64,000 nt of DNA from Nitrobacteraceae bacterium AZCC 2146 (GTDB taxonomy: Bacteria > Pseudomonadota > Alphaproteobacteria > Rhizobiales > Xanthobacteraceae). Of this stretch, positions 39,502 through 48,786 are shown piece by piece. The stretch lies in contig JBAGRP010000001.1 in the NCBI GenBank assembly GCA_036924855.1, forward strand, positions 3,720,001 to 3,784,000, read 5' to 3'. Each line of letters begins with the position of its first letter. The first letter of the stretch is position 1. The position numbers and the translations under genes were made by a program. The notes under the pieces were generated by a model that saw only the letters and a list, made by a program, of their open reading frames with translations, searched no databases and was not told the DNA's origin.

Positions 39502-40287
39502 TCACCACCACATGGCTTCGCCGGCGGCGGATTCCGATACGTCATCGGGCACATTGCGGTCGAGCGAACGATCCAGTGCCGTCATGACGCGGCGCTTCGC
39601 CGTATCGAACAACGGCGAGGCGCGGTCGCGCGGCCGCGCCAGATTGACCTGGATCTCGGCGAACAGCCGGCCCGGCCGCGGCCACATCACCAGCACGCGA
39701 TCGGCCAGCACCACGGCTTCGTCGACGTCATGGGTGACCAGCACCAGAGTCGGCCGGGTGTCAGCCCAGAGGCCGAGCAGATGATCCTGCAGGTCGCGGC
39801 GGGTGAAGGCATCAAGCGCCGAGAACGGCTCGTCGAGCAGCAGCACTTCCGGCTGCGGCACCAGCGCGCGGGCGATGGCAACGCGCTGCGCCTGCCCGCC
39901 GGACAATTCGCGCGGCCAGGCCTTGGCCTTCTCAGTGAGACCGACACGCGCCAGCGCCGTCGCGACTTTATCGCGGCGGATGTCCGCCGGCAGGTCGGAT
40001 AATCCAAAACCGATATTGTCGGCGACGCTGAGCCACGGCAGCAGCCGCGGCTCCTGGAAGATGATGCCGATCTTGGCGTGTGGCGCGGCGATATGGATAT
40101 CGTCGAGCACGATGCTGCCGGTGCTGGCGCGATCAAGGCCGGCGACGGCGCGCAGCAGCGTCGATTTTCCGCAGCCGGAACCACCGATGATGGCGACAAT
40201 CTCGCCCTGCGGAATTTTCGCGGAAAATCGCTGCAGCGCGTGGACGCCGTTGGGATAGGTCTTGCCGACCCGGTCGAGCACCAGCAT
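39502..40287 (-). CDS. ssuB: ABC transporter ATPase, sulfonate/nitrate/taurine type
   Basis: A 261-residue ATPase with Walker A GGSGCGKSTLL (about residue 37), signature LSGGQAQRVAIARAL, Walker B VLLLDEPFSALD and the H-loop THDVDEAV. Powers import through the SsuC-like permease. Its ATG overlaps the permease stop by one base (TGATG). Symbol is by class; the substrate (aliphatic sulfonates or related) cannot be fixed from sequence. Confidence 0.9.
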   Translation of the reverse strand: MLVLDRVGKTYPNGVHALQRFSAKIPQGEIVAIIGGSGCGKSTLLRAVAGLDRASTGSIVLDDIHIAAPHAKIGIIFQEPRLLPWLSVADNIGFGLSDLPADIRRDKVATALARVGLTEKAKAWPRELSGGQAQRVAIARALVPQPEVLLLDEPFSALDAFTRRDLQDHLLGLWADTRPTLVLVTHDVDEAVVLADRVLVMWPRPGRLFAEIQVNLARPRDRASPLFDTAKRRVMTALDRSLDRNVPDDVSESAAGEAMWW

Positions 40288-41135
40288 CAGTGATCTCCGC
40301 CCGGGCGGAATGCATCCTGCCAGCGCAGCAGCGGCGTGGAGGCCAGTTCGATCAACCAGTCGGTGGTCTTGCCGAGAATGGCAAAGATGGTGATGGCGGC
40401 GAGGATCTGCGCGGGCTTGCCGAGCTGCTGGCCATCGATCAGGAGATAGCCGAGCCCTTCCGATGCGCCCATGAATTCGGCGGCGACCACGAACATCCAG
40501 CCGAGCCCGAGGCCAACGCGCAGCGATACGATATAGGCCGGCAGCACCGCCGGCAGCAGGATACGGCGGATCATCGCCGGGCCAGAGAGACGAAAGGTGC
40601 GGCCGACCTCGACGATCTTGCGATCCACCGAGAGGATCGCGCCCATCACGCCGAGATAGACCGGGAAGAACACGCCGACCGCGATCAGTGCGATCTTCGA
40701 GGTTTCGAAAATGCCGAGCCACAGGATAAACAGCGGTACCCAGGCGATCGAGGGAATCGCGCGCAGCGCCTGCACGGTGGGATCGAGCAGCCGCCGCGCC
40801 AGCCCCCAATAGCCGGAGATGGCGCCGAGCAGCGTGCCGGCGACGACCCCGAGCCCGAAGCCCGCGCCGACCCGCGAAAGCGTCGCCGCAATGTGCCGCG
40901 ACAGCTCGCCGCTGCGGACGAGCTCCATGATGGTCGTGAAGATACGCGATGGCGGCGGCACCAGCCGGCCGTTCGACCAGCCGGACCAGACGACAAACTC
41001 CCATGCCAGCGCGACGACGAGCGGCAGCACCACGCCGAGCACGGGCCGCGCAAAGTGCTGCCAGCGTTTGTTGGGCGCGGGCGGGTCAATCGCATCGGGG
41101 CGTTCAAGTGCGGGTGTTTCCAGCGTCATCGTCAT
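40287..41135 (-). CDS. ssuC: ABC transporter permease, sulfonate/nitrate/taurine type
   Basis: A 282-residue inner-membrane permease with about six helices and the coupling loop around EVGRTFRLSGPAMIRRILLP, typical of the BPD_transp_1 fold. The N-terminal 40 residues are cytoplasmic and proline-rich. It is the middle gene in the transcription order binding protein, permease, ATPase. A family C palindromic repeat separates it from the binding-protein gene. Confidence 0.9.
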   Translation of the reverse strand: MTMTLETPALERPDAIDPPAPNKRWQHFARPVLGVVLPLVVALAWEFVVWSGWSNGRLVPPPSRIFTTIMELVRSGELSRHIAATLSRVGAGFGLGVVAGTLLGAISGYWGLARRLLDPTVQALRAIPSIAWVPLFILWLGIFETSKIALIAVGVFFPVYLGVMGAILSVDRKIVEVGRTFRLSGPAMIRRILLPAVLPAYIVSLRVGLGLGWMFVVAAEFMGASEGLGYLLIDGQQLGKPAQILAAITIFAILGKTTDWLIELASTPLLRWQDAFRPGGDH

Positions 41136-41202
41136 AGGGAGTTGTGTCTCGCCGGGGATTGCAAGGTGGTCGACGTTTGTGAGCCCGGCCCCCTCAACGT
41201 CT

Positions 41203-41318
41203 CATCCCCGCGAAGGCGGGGATCCATACACGCTGGGCTTCCGGTGAGGCGCTGTGGCTGCGTTCGTTTTCCGCCATTGGCGCCGGAGGCTATGGGTCCC
41301 CGCTTTCGCGGGGACGAC
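41203..41318. repeat. Palindromic repeat, family C copy 2
   Basis: CATCCCCGCGAAGGCGGGGAT at the left and GTCCCCGCTTTCGCGGGGAC at the right, both local hairpins, plus a middle stretch of about 75 bases. It sits in the 196-base gap inside the ssu-type operon, where it may lower permease and ATPase expression relative to the binding protein. Confidence 0.8.
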
Positions 41319-41331
41319 ACCGAGTTTTGGT

Positions 41332-42306
41332 TCAGCTCTTCGGCAACGGCACCTGATCGTCGATCAGCGCATCGACCGTGGCCTTCACATCGACCTTGGC
41401 GTCGATCACGCCGGCCTGCTGCAGTGCGAGACCTGCGGCGAGGATCGACTCGCGCTGCGACGCGCCGATCCGGCTGTGGGTGAATTCGGTGCGCTCCTTG
41501 AGCTGCTTGTCGACGACGGCATCCGGCAACTTGGTGACGCCGATGAAGGCCTTCTTCAACTCATCGTAATTCGCCGCGGAATATTTGCGGGCTTCCTCGT
41601 AGACCGCCAGCACGCGGCGCGCGACGTCGGGATGATCCTTCAGGAATTCCTCGCGCACATTGAGCACGCCCCAGGTGTTGGCGTCGGGCTTGCGGAAAAA
41701 CAGCTTGGCGCCGTCCTCGACTTCGGCCTGCGCCATCATCGGATCCAGACCGGCCCAGGCATCGACGTCACCGCGGATCAGCGCGGTCTTGCCGTCGGCG
41801 TGCTGCAGCAGCACCGGAGTGATGTCCTTTTCGGTGAGCCCGGCATCGAGCAGCGCGCGCACCAGGAAGATGTGCGGATCGGTGCCGCGGGTCACCGCGA
41901 CGCGCTTGCCCTTGAGGTCGGCGACCGATGCAATCTTCGAATCCTTGGTCGTGACCAATGCGGTCCATTCCGGCCGCGAATAGACATAGACCGACTTGAT
42001 CGGATTGCCGTTGATCTTCGCCACCAGCGCCGCGGAGCCTGCGGTGGAGCCGAAATCGATCGACCCGGCGTTGAGGAATTCGAGCGCCTTGTTGGAGCCG
42101 GCCGACTGCACCCAGACGACCTTGATGCCGTCCCTGGCGAATTCCTTCTCCAGCAGGCCGTTCTGCTTGAGGATGATCGAGACCGGATTGTAGGTCGCCC
42201 AGTCGAGCCGGATTTCCTTGAGCGGATCGGCCGCGAAGGCCGCGCCGGGCATGAGGGCCGCAACGGCAATCAACCCGGCGGCCGCCCGCCGTGATATCTT
42301 CAGCAT
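41332..42306 (-). CDS. ssuA: Periplasmic sulfonate/nitrate/taurine-type binding protein
   Basis: A 324-residue exported protein with signal peptide residues 1-26 (GLIAVAALMPGAAFAA) followed by a NitT/TauT-type fold (IRLDWATYNPVSIILKQ, GSIDFGSTAGSAALVAKING, GKRVAVTRGTDPHIFL). Start ATG 42306 has GGGAGAG about 4 bases upstream. The ligand is unproven; relatives bind aliphatic sulfonates, taurine or nitrate. First gene of the transporter operon, divergent from glnD. Confidence 0.9.
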   Translation of the reverse strand: MLKISRRAAAGLIAVAALMPGAAFAADPLKEIRLDWATYNPVSIILKQNGLLEKEFARDGIKVVWVQSAGSNKALEFLNAGSIDFGSTAGSAALVAKINGNPIKSVYVYSRPEWTALVTTKDSKIASVADLKGKRVAVTRGTDPHIFLVRALLDAGLTEKDITPVLLQHADGKTALIRGDVDAWAGLDPMMAQAEVEDGAKLFFRKPDANTWGVLNVREEFLKDHPDVARRVLAVYEEARKYSAANYDELKKAFIGVTKLPDAVVDKQLKERTEFTHSRIGASQRESILAAGLALQQAGVIDAKVDVKATVDALIDDQVPLPKS

Positions 42307-42576
42307 CTCAACTCTCCCTGATGAACGTTCGGAACACGCGATTCGAAGGCGGCTGATGCGCATCGCGGCAATTCTGACGCGCGCGGGCCGCTCTTCTGAA
42401 TTCAAAACATGCTTTAATTTCAATCGCTTAGGAGATCTCGTCAACGAGAAAATACGTACTTGCAATCGGCTCCGGCGAGAACACATTTGCCGGAAATGCG
42501 CAAAAGGCAGCATGGATCGGCTGTTGCCCCATAATGACCGTGACAGCGCCCGCGCCGTCCGATATCCGGGATGATC

Positions 42577-45372
42577 ATGGACAGCATTGCTACACAGACC
42601 CGGCCTGTGGCCGACGACGGTTTCGATACGCGAGGAATCACCGCAGCGATCGACGCGCTGGCCGCGGAGCATCGCGGTCACGACGACCTGTTCCGCTCGG
42701 CGATCGCCAAACTGCTGAAGGCCGAACTGCTGAAGGCGCGTGTCGCTGCCGAAGCGGTGCTGCTGAAGGACCGCCACGGCCGGCGCTGCGCCGAGCAACT
42801 GTGCTTCGTACAGGACGAGATCATCCGCATGCTGTTCGCCGCGGCGACGAAGCATCTGTATCACTCGCCGATTCCGTCCGGCGCCGAGCGCATGGCGGTG
42901 GTCTCCACCGGCGGCTATGGCCGCGGGCTGATGGCGCCGGAGTCCGACATCGATCTGTTGTTCATCCTGCCCTACAAGCAGACCGCGTGGGGCGAGCAGG
43001 TCGCCGAAGTCATCCTGTATTGCCTGTGGGACATGGGCCTCAAGGTCGGCCACGCCACCCGCTCGGTCGATGAATCGATTCGCCAGGCACGCGGCGACAT
43101 GACGATCCGCACCGCGATCCTCGAGACCCGGTTCCTGACCGGCGATCAGGCGCTGTACGACGAACTGGTCAAGCGGTTCGACAGCGAGGTGGTGCAGGGC
43201 ACCGCCGCGGAATTCGTCACCGCCAAGCTCGCCGAGCGCGAGGAGCGACATCGCCGCGGCGGCCAGTCACGCTACCTGGTCGAACCCAACGTCAAGGACG
43301 GCAAGGGCGGCCTGCGCGATCTGCACACGCTGTTCTGGATCGCGAAATACGTCTACCGCGTCCGTGACAGCCGCGAGCTGGTGGCGCGCGGCGTGTTCGA
43401 CGCGCAGGAGTACCGCACCTTCCGGCGTTGCGAAGATTTCCTGTGGTCGGTCCGCTGCAACATCCACTTCGTCACCAACCGCCCGGAAGAACGACTGTCC
43501 TTCGACCTGCAGCGCGATATCGCGGTGCGGCTCGGCTACACCTCGCATCCCGGCATGCAGGACGTCGAGCGCTTCATGAAGCATTACTTCCTGATCGCCA
43601 AGGATGTCGGCGATCTCACCGCGATCCTGTGCGCCAAGCTGGAAGATCAGCAGGCCAAGCCGGCGCCGGCGCTGAGCCGGATGATGGCGAAGCTGCGTCC
43701 CGATCTGAAGCGACGCCGGGTGCCGGGTAGCGACGCCTTCATCATCGACAACAACCGCATCAACCTCGCCGCCCCCGATGTCTTCAAGGAAGACCCGGTC
43801 AACCTGATTCGGCTGTTTCGGCTGGCGCAGAAGAACAATCTCGCGTTCCATCCCGACGCGATGCGCACGGTGACGCGCTCGCTGCGGCTAATCAACGCCA
43901 CCTTGCGCGAGAATCCCGAAGCCAATCGGCTGTTCATGGAGATTCTCACCTCGGACAATGCCGAGATCGTGCTGCGGCGAATGAACGAAACCGGCGTGCT
44001 CGGCCATTTCATCCGCTCGTTCGGCCGCATCGTCTCGATGATGCAGTTCAACATGTATCACCACTACACCGTGGACGAGCATCTGCTGCGCTGCGTCGGC
44101 TTCCTGCAGGAGATCGAACGCGGCGGCAATGAGGAGTTCGTCGTCGCCAGCGACCTGATGCGCAAGATCCAGCCGGAGCACCGCGCGGTGATCTACATCA
44201 CGGTGCTGCTGCACGACATCGCCAAAGGCACGCCCGAAGATCATTCGATCGCCGGCGCGAAAGTGGCGCGGCGGCTGTGCCCGCGGCTCGGCTTCAACGC
44301 CGCCGACACCGAGCTGATCGCCTGGCTGATCGAGGAGCATCTGACCATGTCCACGGTGGCGCAGTCGCGCGACCTCTCGGACTCCAAGACCATCGAGAAC
44401 TTCGCCGCCGTGGTGCAGTCGGTCGAGCAGATGAAACTCCTGACCATCCTCACCACCGCCGACATCCGCGGCGTCGGCCCCGGCGTCTGGAACGGCTGGA
44501 AAGCGCAGCTGCTGCGCACGCTGTATTACGAGACCGAACCGGTGCTGACCGGCGGCTTCTCCGAGGTCAATCGCGCCCAGCGCATCGATGCCGCGCAGCG
44601 CGAGTTCCGCGCGGCCTTCACCGAATGGCCGGAGCCGGAACTCAACGCCTATATTTCGCGGCACTATCCGGCGTACTGGCTCAAGGTCGAGCTCGCGCGA
44701 AAAATCCGTCACGCCCGCTTCCTGCGCGCCTCCGAGGACGCCGGCCACAAGCTGGCCATCAATGTCGGTTTTGACGAGGCCCGCGGCGTCACCGAGCTGA
44801 CGATTCTCGCCGTCGATCATCCCTGGCTGCTGTCGATCATCGCCGGCGCCTGCGCGTCGGCCGGCGCCAACATCGTCGATGCGCAGATCTACACCACCAC
44901 CGACGGCCGCGCGCTCGATACCATCGCGATCACGCGGGAGTACGACCGCGACGACGACGAAGCCCGCCGCGCCACGCGGATCGGCGACATGATCGAGGAC
45001 GTGCTGGAAGGCAAGCTGCGGCTGCCGGAAGCCGTGGCGAAGCGCGCCGCGGGCAAGGGCAAGCTGCGGCCGTTCGTGGTCGAACCGGAAGTCACCCTCA
45101 ACAACCAGTGGTCGGACCGCTACACCGTGATCGAGGTCTCCGGCCTCGACCGGCCGGGCCTGCTGTATCAGCTCACCACCGCGATCTCGAAACTCAACCT
45201 CAACATCGCCTCCGCCCATGTGGCGACCTTCGGCGAGCGCGCCCGCGACGTGTTCTACGTCACCGATCTCTTGGGCGCGCAGATCAACGCCCCGACGCGG
45301 CAGGCCGCGATCAAGCGCGCGCTGATCCATCTGCTCGCCAATGGCGACGCCGCGGAAAAGCCCGCGTCGTAA
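42577..45372 (+). CDS. glnD: PII uridylyltransferase / uridylyl-removing enzyme
   Basis: Central nitrogen sensor: uridylylates PII proteins at low glutamine and removes UMP at high. 931 residues: nucleotidyltransferase domain with GGYGRGLMAPESDIDLLF (about residue 110), an HD domain with LLHDIAKGTPEDHS (about 545) and two C-terminal ACT domains (ILAVDHPWLLSIIAGACASAG and VSGLDRPGLLYQLT). Start at 42577 (MDSIATQ) with GGGAT about 6 bases upstream; an ATG two codons earlier lies inside the ribosome site. Confidence 0.97.
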   Translation: MDSIATQTRPVADDGFDTRGITAAIDALAAEHRGHDDLFRSAIAKLLKAELLKARVAAEAVLLKDRHGRRCAEQLCFVQDEIIRMLFAAATKHLYHSPIPSGAERMAVVSTGGYGRGLMAPESDIDLLFILPYKQTAWGEQVAEVILYCLWDMGLKVGHATRSVDESIRQARGDMTIRTAILETRFLTGDQALYDELVKRFDSEVVQGTAAEFVTAKLAEREERHRRGGQSRYLVEPNVKDGKGGLRDLHTLFWIAKYVYRVRDSRELVARGVFDAQEYRTFRRCEDFLWSVRCNIHFVTNRPEERLSFDLQRDIAVRLGYTSHPGMQDVERFMKHYFLIAKDVGDLTAILCAKLEDQQAKPAPALSRMMAKLRPDLKRRRVPGSDAFIIDNNRINLAAPDVFKEDPVNLIRLFRLAQKNNLAFHPDAMRTVTRSLRLINATLRENPEANRLFMEILTSDNAEIVLRRMNETGVLGHFIRSFGRIVSMMQFNMYHHYTVDEHLLRCVGFLQEIERGGNEEFVVASDLMRKIQPEHRAVIYITVLLHDIAKGTPEDHSIAGAKVARRLCPRLGFNAADTELIAWLIEEHLTMSTVAQSRDLSDSKTIENFAAVVQSVEQMKLLTILTTADIRGVGPGVWNGWKAQLLRTLYYETEPVLTGGFSEVNRAQRIDAAQREFRAAFTEWPEPELNAYISRHYPAYWLKVELARKIRHARFLRASEDAGHKLAINVGFDEARGVTELTILAVDHPWLLSIIAGACASAGANIVDAQIYTTTDGRALDTIAITREYDRDDDEARRATRIGDMIEDVLEGKLRLPEAVAKRAAGKGKLRPFVVEPEVTLNNQWSDRYTVIEVSGLDRPGLLYQLTTAISKLNLNIASAHVATFGERARDVFYVTDLLGAQINAPTRQAAIKRALIHLLANGDAAEKPAS

Positions 45373-45378
45373 ACCGCC

Positions 45379-45402
45379 GCCGGCTTTGAGGCCGGCATTT
45401 CT
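45379..45402 (+). terminator. Possible terminator of glnD
   Basis: GCCGGC-TTTGAG-GCCGGCATTTCT, a short 6-bp GC stem followed by a T-rich tail, 7 bases after the glnD stop. Confidence 0.5.
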
Positions 45403-45490
45403 GTCCAGGCTTGGCAAACACTTCGTAAATACCGACTTCAGTATCAGGGGTACATAGATACGCGCCCTCAACACGGCCGTGGTAGGCACG

Positions 45491-46642
45491 ATGTATGGAT
45501 ATCTGAACCGCAAGAAGGCAGGAATGCAGGCTCTGAATACATTCTTGAAAGGCACAGGACGGCTGCTTTGGTGGCCCGCCGTGGTCGGCGCGATTTTTGT
45601 CATCGGAAGCGCTGTGCTTGGAATTGTTACTTCACTACCGAGCAAAGACACCAAGCTGAAATTGTTCGGCAGCCCAGAATATTTTCATGATCGCTGGAAC
45701 CGCGGTTTCTATTTCGCGGCCTCGGTAAGGAATGCGGTTGTGCTCGTGAGAGCGCTCGGCACAGACAACATGCAGCTTTTGCTCGTCGACTTCGACACCG
45801 GAAAAAAGATCAGGCTCGGCAGCGAGCGTTCGCATCTGCTCTCGCCCTATCTGTCGCAGGACGGAACACGACTCATGTTTACCCGTCAGCTACTTGGGCG
45901 TGAGGGGCATGAGTTGATATCGTGCGAAACCATCAGTTTCACCTGCCGCACGATGATGAGGAGCAATGGCGCAATTCAATCCCCCATCGAGATATCCGGC
46001 CATCGCGTTCTTTACGTTTCCAGCCCGTGGAGGCGGCCCGACGGCCAAGTTCGATTTAGCAGCAATGATATCTGGCTTCTAGATCCTGCAACCGGCTCTC
46101 GCCAATTGACGGACTTCCAGCTCTACCAACTGTATTCACTCAGCGTGAGCGATAATTCGATCTACTTCTCGGGCGTGGGGCCCCGCCCTGAAAAGCCAAT
46201 CATTCCTAAATATGAGCCTGACTTGAACGCGCAGAGCGACATCTTTCGGCTGCCATTTGACCATGAGACGGGAACACTCGAGGCGCCCCCCGAGATGATG
46301 ACGCCATTGTTTGCAGGATCCGGCATCGCGACCCGACCGAGCACATCAGCCAACGGATTGCTGGTAGCGTTTCTCCGAACAAGGACCGGGATCAGTCCCT
46401 ATCACTACAATCTGGTGATAGCGGACCGGAACGAGCATACCGAACGCCTGATTGAAACGTCCGGGTTGGGATTTTCGCAACCCGTCGTCATTGGTGGCGA
46501 CGTCTACGCCGCCGTCACCAAGGACGATCGGGTGTTGATCCAGATGGTCCGTCCGGGAGAGCCTGACATGAAATTGCTCGCCGACATCACCGATGCATCG
46601 GCAGCCGCCGCCGAAACCATCGAGCTGAAAATAGAACCGTAA
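45491..46642 (+). CDS. Membrane-anchored TolB/propeller-like protein
   Basis: A 383-residue protein with one N-terminal membrane helix at about residues 20-45 (LLWWPAVVGAIFVIGS) and a periplasmic repeat region resembling WD40/TolB propellers (LSPYLSQDGTRLMF, NDIWLLDPATGSRQL, SDIFRLPFDHETG). No exact family recognised. Codon use is less GC-biased than glnD, suggesting recent acquisition. The start is uncertain: GTG 45479, ATG 45491 and ATG 45524 are in frame. Confidence 0.7.
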   Translation: MYGYLNRKKAGMQALNTFLKGTGRLLWWPAVVGAIFVIGSAVLGIVTSLPSKDTKLKLFGSPEYFHDRWNRGFYFAASVRNAVVLVRALGTDNMQLLLVDFDTGKKIRLGSERSHLLSPYLSQDGTRLMFTRQLLGREGHELISCETISFTCRTMMRSNGAIQSPIEISGHRVLYVSSPWRRPDGQVRFSSNDIWLLDPATGSRQLTDFQLYQLYSLSVSDNSIYFSGVGPRPEKPIIPKYEPDLNAQSDIFRLPFDHETGTLEAPPEMMTPLFAGSGIATRPSTSANGLLVAFLRTRTGISPYHYNLVIADRNEHTERLIETSGLGFSQPVVIGGDVYAAVTKDDRVLIQMVRPGEPDMKLLADITDASAAAAETIELKIEP

Positions 46643-46686
46643 TGTGAGTCCATCGCGGTTCTTCGCCGGCAAGCTGGTCCCTGTGT

Positions 46687-47091
46687 TCAGAATTTGGTGA
46701 TCGGCTCAAGTACGGCGCCGGTTCGCAACGCGCGCAGTGGCGCGGTGTCGGTGTAGACGCACTCCTCGGCGATGCGGCCGTCCTTGATGCGGAACTTGTC
46801 GACGCCGCGCCAGTCGAAGCGCGCGCCGTTGATGATGCGGGTGGTTTGCCATTCGATGATCACGACGTCGCCCCGCGAGGTCCAGTCCAGCAACTGCCAG
46901 ACGAAATCCGGCGCGGTCTCCTTCTGCACCTCGATCAGCCGCGCGAGTTCGTTGCCGGCCACCGGCCGTCCCACCAGCGGCGTGCGCAGCGTCCCGTCGG
47001 GATGCCACAGCTTGAGAAAAGCTTCGCCATCGCGCGCCGCCCACGCAGCCGCAAAGCGCGTCACGAAATCCTGAATGTCTGCATCGGTCAT
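46687..47091 (-). CDS. NTF2/SnoaL-like protein
   Basis: A 134-residue single-domain protein with an NTF2-like fold: helical start (FVTRFAAAWAARDGEAFLKLW), then strands with HPDGTLRTPL and GRPVAGNELARLI. Relatives are small-molecule binding enzymes such as ketosteroid isomerase or unknown scavengers. The IS630 element sits 30 bases upstream of its start and may separate it from its promoter. Confidence 0.8.
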   Translation of the reverse strand: MTDADIQDFVTRFAAAWAARDGEAFLKLWHPDGTLRTPLVGRPVAGNELARLIEVQKETAPDFVWQLLDWTSRGDVVIIEWQTTRIINGARFDWRGVDKFRIKDGRIAEECVYTDTAPLRALRTGAVLEPITKF

Positions 47092-47121
47092 CGATCGTCT
47101 CCATGTGTGTGCGGGAGACGC

Positions 47122-48173
47122 TAGAGCAGATTCCTCTTAATCCAAGCCGTATCCGGCGTGAGCGAAGAAGTTTATGCATTCGTCAGGTTTGAACTGTTGC
47201 AACGCATTGGCGGCGGCTCGCTCGAGAGCGTCGAGGGTTCGCGCGGCGGACTTGCGCACATGTGCCTTGAGCTTGGCGAAGGCATTTTCGATCGGATTGA
47301 GGTCGGGACTGTAGGGCGGCAGATAGTGGAGTTCGGCGCTGCAGGCTTCAATGGCTTGCCTGACGCCCGCGACCTTGTGAGCGGCCAGATTGTCCATAAT
47401 GACGATATCGCCTGAGCGCAGTGTGGGGACCAACATCTGCTCGACCCAGGCCAAGAAGCACTCTCCGTCCATCGGACCATCGAGAAGCATCGGCGCAACG
47501 AAGCCCGCAAGCGTGAGACCGCCGACAAAGGTGACTGTCTTCCAATGACCGTGCGGAATTGCGGCGCGGCAACGCTCGCCTTTGGGCGCCCAGCCACGAA
47601 GGCGCGCCATCTTCGTCGAAAGGCCGCTCTCATCGATGAAGATCAGGCGTTCGGGGTCAAGATCGTCTTGGCCATCGAACCAAATCTCGCGCGCGGCCTT
47701 TACATCCGCGCGCTCTTGCTCGCTGGCGTGGGCGGTCTTTTTTTATGCGTCTGGCCGTGCCGATCGAGAAACTTCCACACAGCGGTCCTCACAACGGTCA
47801 CGCCGCGTTCCTCCCGCAACCGCTCGACCATCTCGTCAAGCGTTGTGTCGGGCGCCTCGGCAAGCGCGCGCAGAATGAAATCCGCATGCCCATCAAGCAC
47901 GGACCCCTTCGGCTTGCCCTGTTTGGCAGGGCGAACTTCCCCCGTTGCCCGCTTCAGCCGCGCCCATGTCCCGGCCGTCGCAATCCCGATCGCAAAGCGC
48001 TCCGCCGCCTGACGCGTCGATACCCCGCCTTCGATCGCCGAAACTACCCGCTCGCGTAAATCCATGCTGTACGGCTTGCCCATCCCATCCTCCCGACTCA
48101 GTCGCAAAGATGGAATCAGCATTCCCACCTCTAGAGAATCCCCTCCGACTCACTTTTTGGGGAATGTGCTCTA
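47122..48173. mobile_element. IS630-family insertion sequence, complete
   Basis: About 1,048 bases bounded by TA at 47122-47123 and 48172-48173, the TA target duplication of IS630/Tc1-type elements. Terminal inverted repeats read GAGCAGATTCC on the left and GAGCACATTCC inwards from the right. It carries one transposase split over two frames. Inserted between the NTF2-like gene and ogt, so no visible gene is broken. No other copy in the window. Confidence 0.9.
47137..48083 (-). CDS. IS630 transposase made by -1 ribosomal frameshifting
   Basis: The first frame (48083 to 47700, 127 residues, [14 protein letters not shown]) is the helix-turn-helix half; GGAGG lies 5 bases upstream of its ATG. 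The second frame holds the DDE catalytic half: [20 protein letters not shown] and [11 protein letters not shown] supply the three acidic residues. They meet at seven A residues followed by G (+ strand 47738-47744), where a -1 slip in A-AAA-AAG takes the ribosome from frame 1 to frame 2, giving a 315-residue protein. All catalytic residues are intact, so the element may be active. Confidence 0.88.
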
Positions 48174-48231
48174 GATGCATCGCGGACGTGGGTCTGGCGG
48201 CTTTCGGACCTGACGTGTCCGCGCGTGAAAA

Positions 48232-48786
48232 CTAGGCGGCGATCGACGGCGTCTTCGAAGCCATATTGAGCGCGACGCCTTCGTGCGCGAGCAGCCATTG
48301 CTTGCGTTCGAGCCCACCACCGTAACCGGTCAGTGAGCCATTGGCGCCGACGACGCGATGACAGGGCAGCACCACGCTGATCGGATTGGAGCCGTTGGCA
48401 TGGCCGACGGCACGCACCGCCTTCGGCACATCGAGCTGCTGCGCGAGCGCACCGTAGGTGGTCGTGGTGCCGGCCGGAATGGTCTTCAATGCGGTCCAGA
48501 CATTGCGCTGGAAGGTCGTGCCGGCCAGACGCCATGCGATGGCGTCGAGGCGATCGAGATCGCCGGCGAAATAATCCGCAAGCGCCTGTCGCAGCCGTTC
48601 GGGGGCGCGGCCCTTTTTGAGATCGAGCGCGCCATATTGCTGGCGCAGCAGCGTCCGCATCCGCGGCTCGTAATCGGACCAGTCGAGCGCGCGGAGTACA
48701 CCGTCGTCGTCGGTGACCAGCAAGGCGGTGCCGATCGGCGTGTCGATCCGATCGAGATGAAATGTCTCAGGCGGCTTCACGGGCAT
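48232..48786 (-). CDS. ogt: Methylated-DNA--[protein]-cysteine S-methyltransferase
   Basis: Suicide repair of O6-alkylguanine by transfer to its own cysteine. 184 residues; active site PCHRVVGANGSLTGYGGG with Cys at about residue 139, preceded by the DNA-binding helix (PKAVRAVGHANGSN). The start (MPVKPPETFH) overlaps the upstream ada-alkA gene by 20 bases, so the two are co-transcribed as an alkylation response. The IS630 element lies downstream. Confidence 0.95.
   Translation of the reverse strand: MPVKPPETFHLDRIDTPIGTALLVTDDDGVLRALDWSDYEPRMRTLLRQQYGALDLKKGRAPERLRQALADYFAGDLDRLDAIAWRLAGTTFQRNVWTALKTIPAGTTTTYGALAQQLDVPKAVRAVGHANGSNPISVVLPCHRVVGANGSLTGYGGGLERKQWLLAHEGVALNMASKTPSIAA

Noticed and set aside
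43888..45654. 588-residue minus strand open frame
   Set aside because: Antisense to glnD, no recognisable motif.
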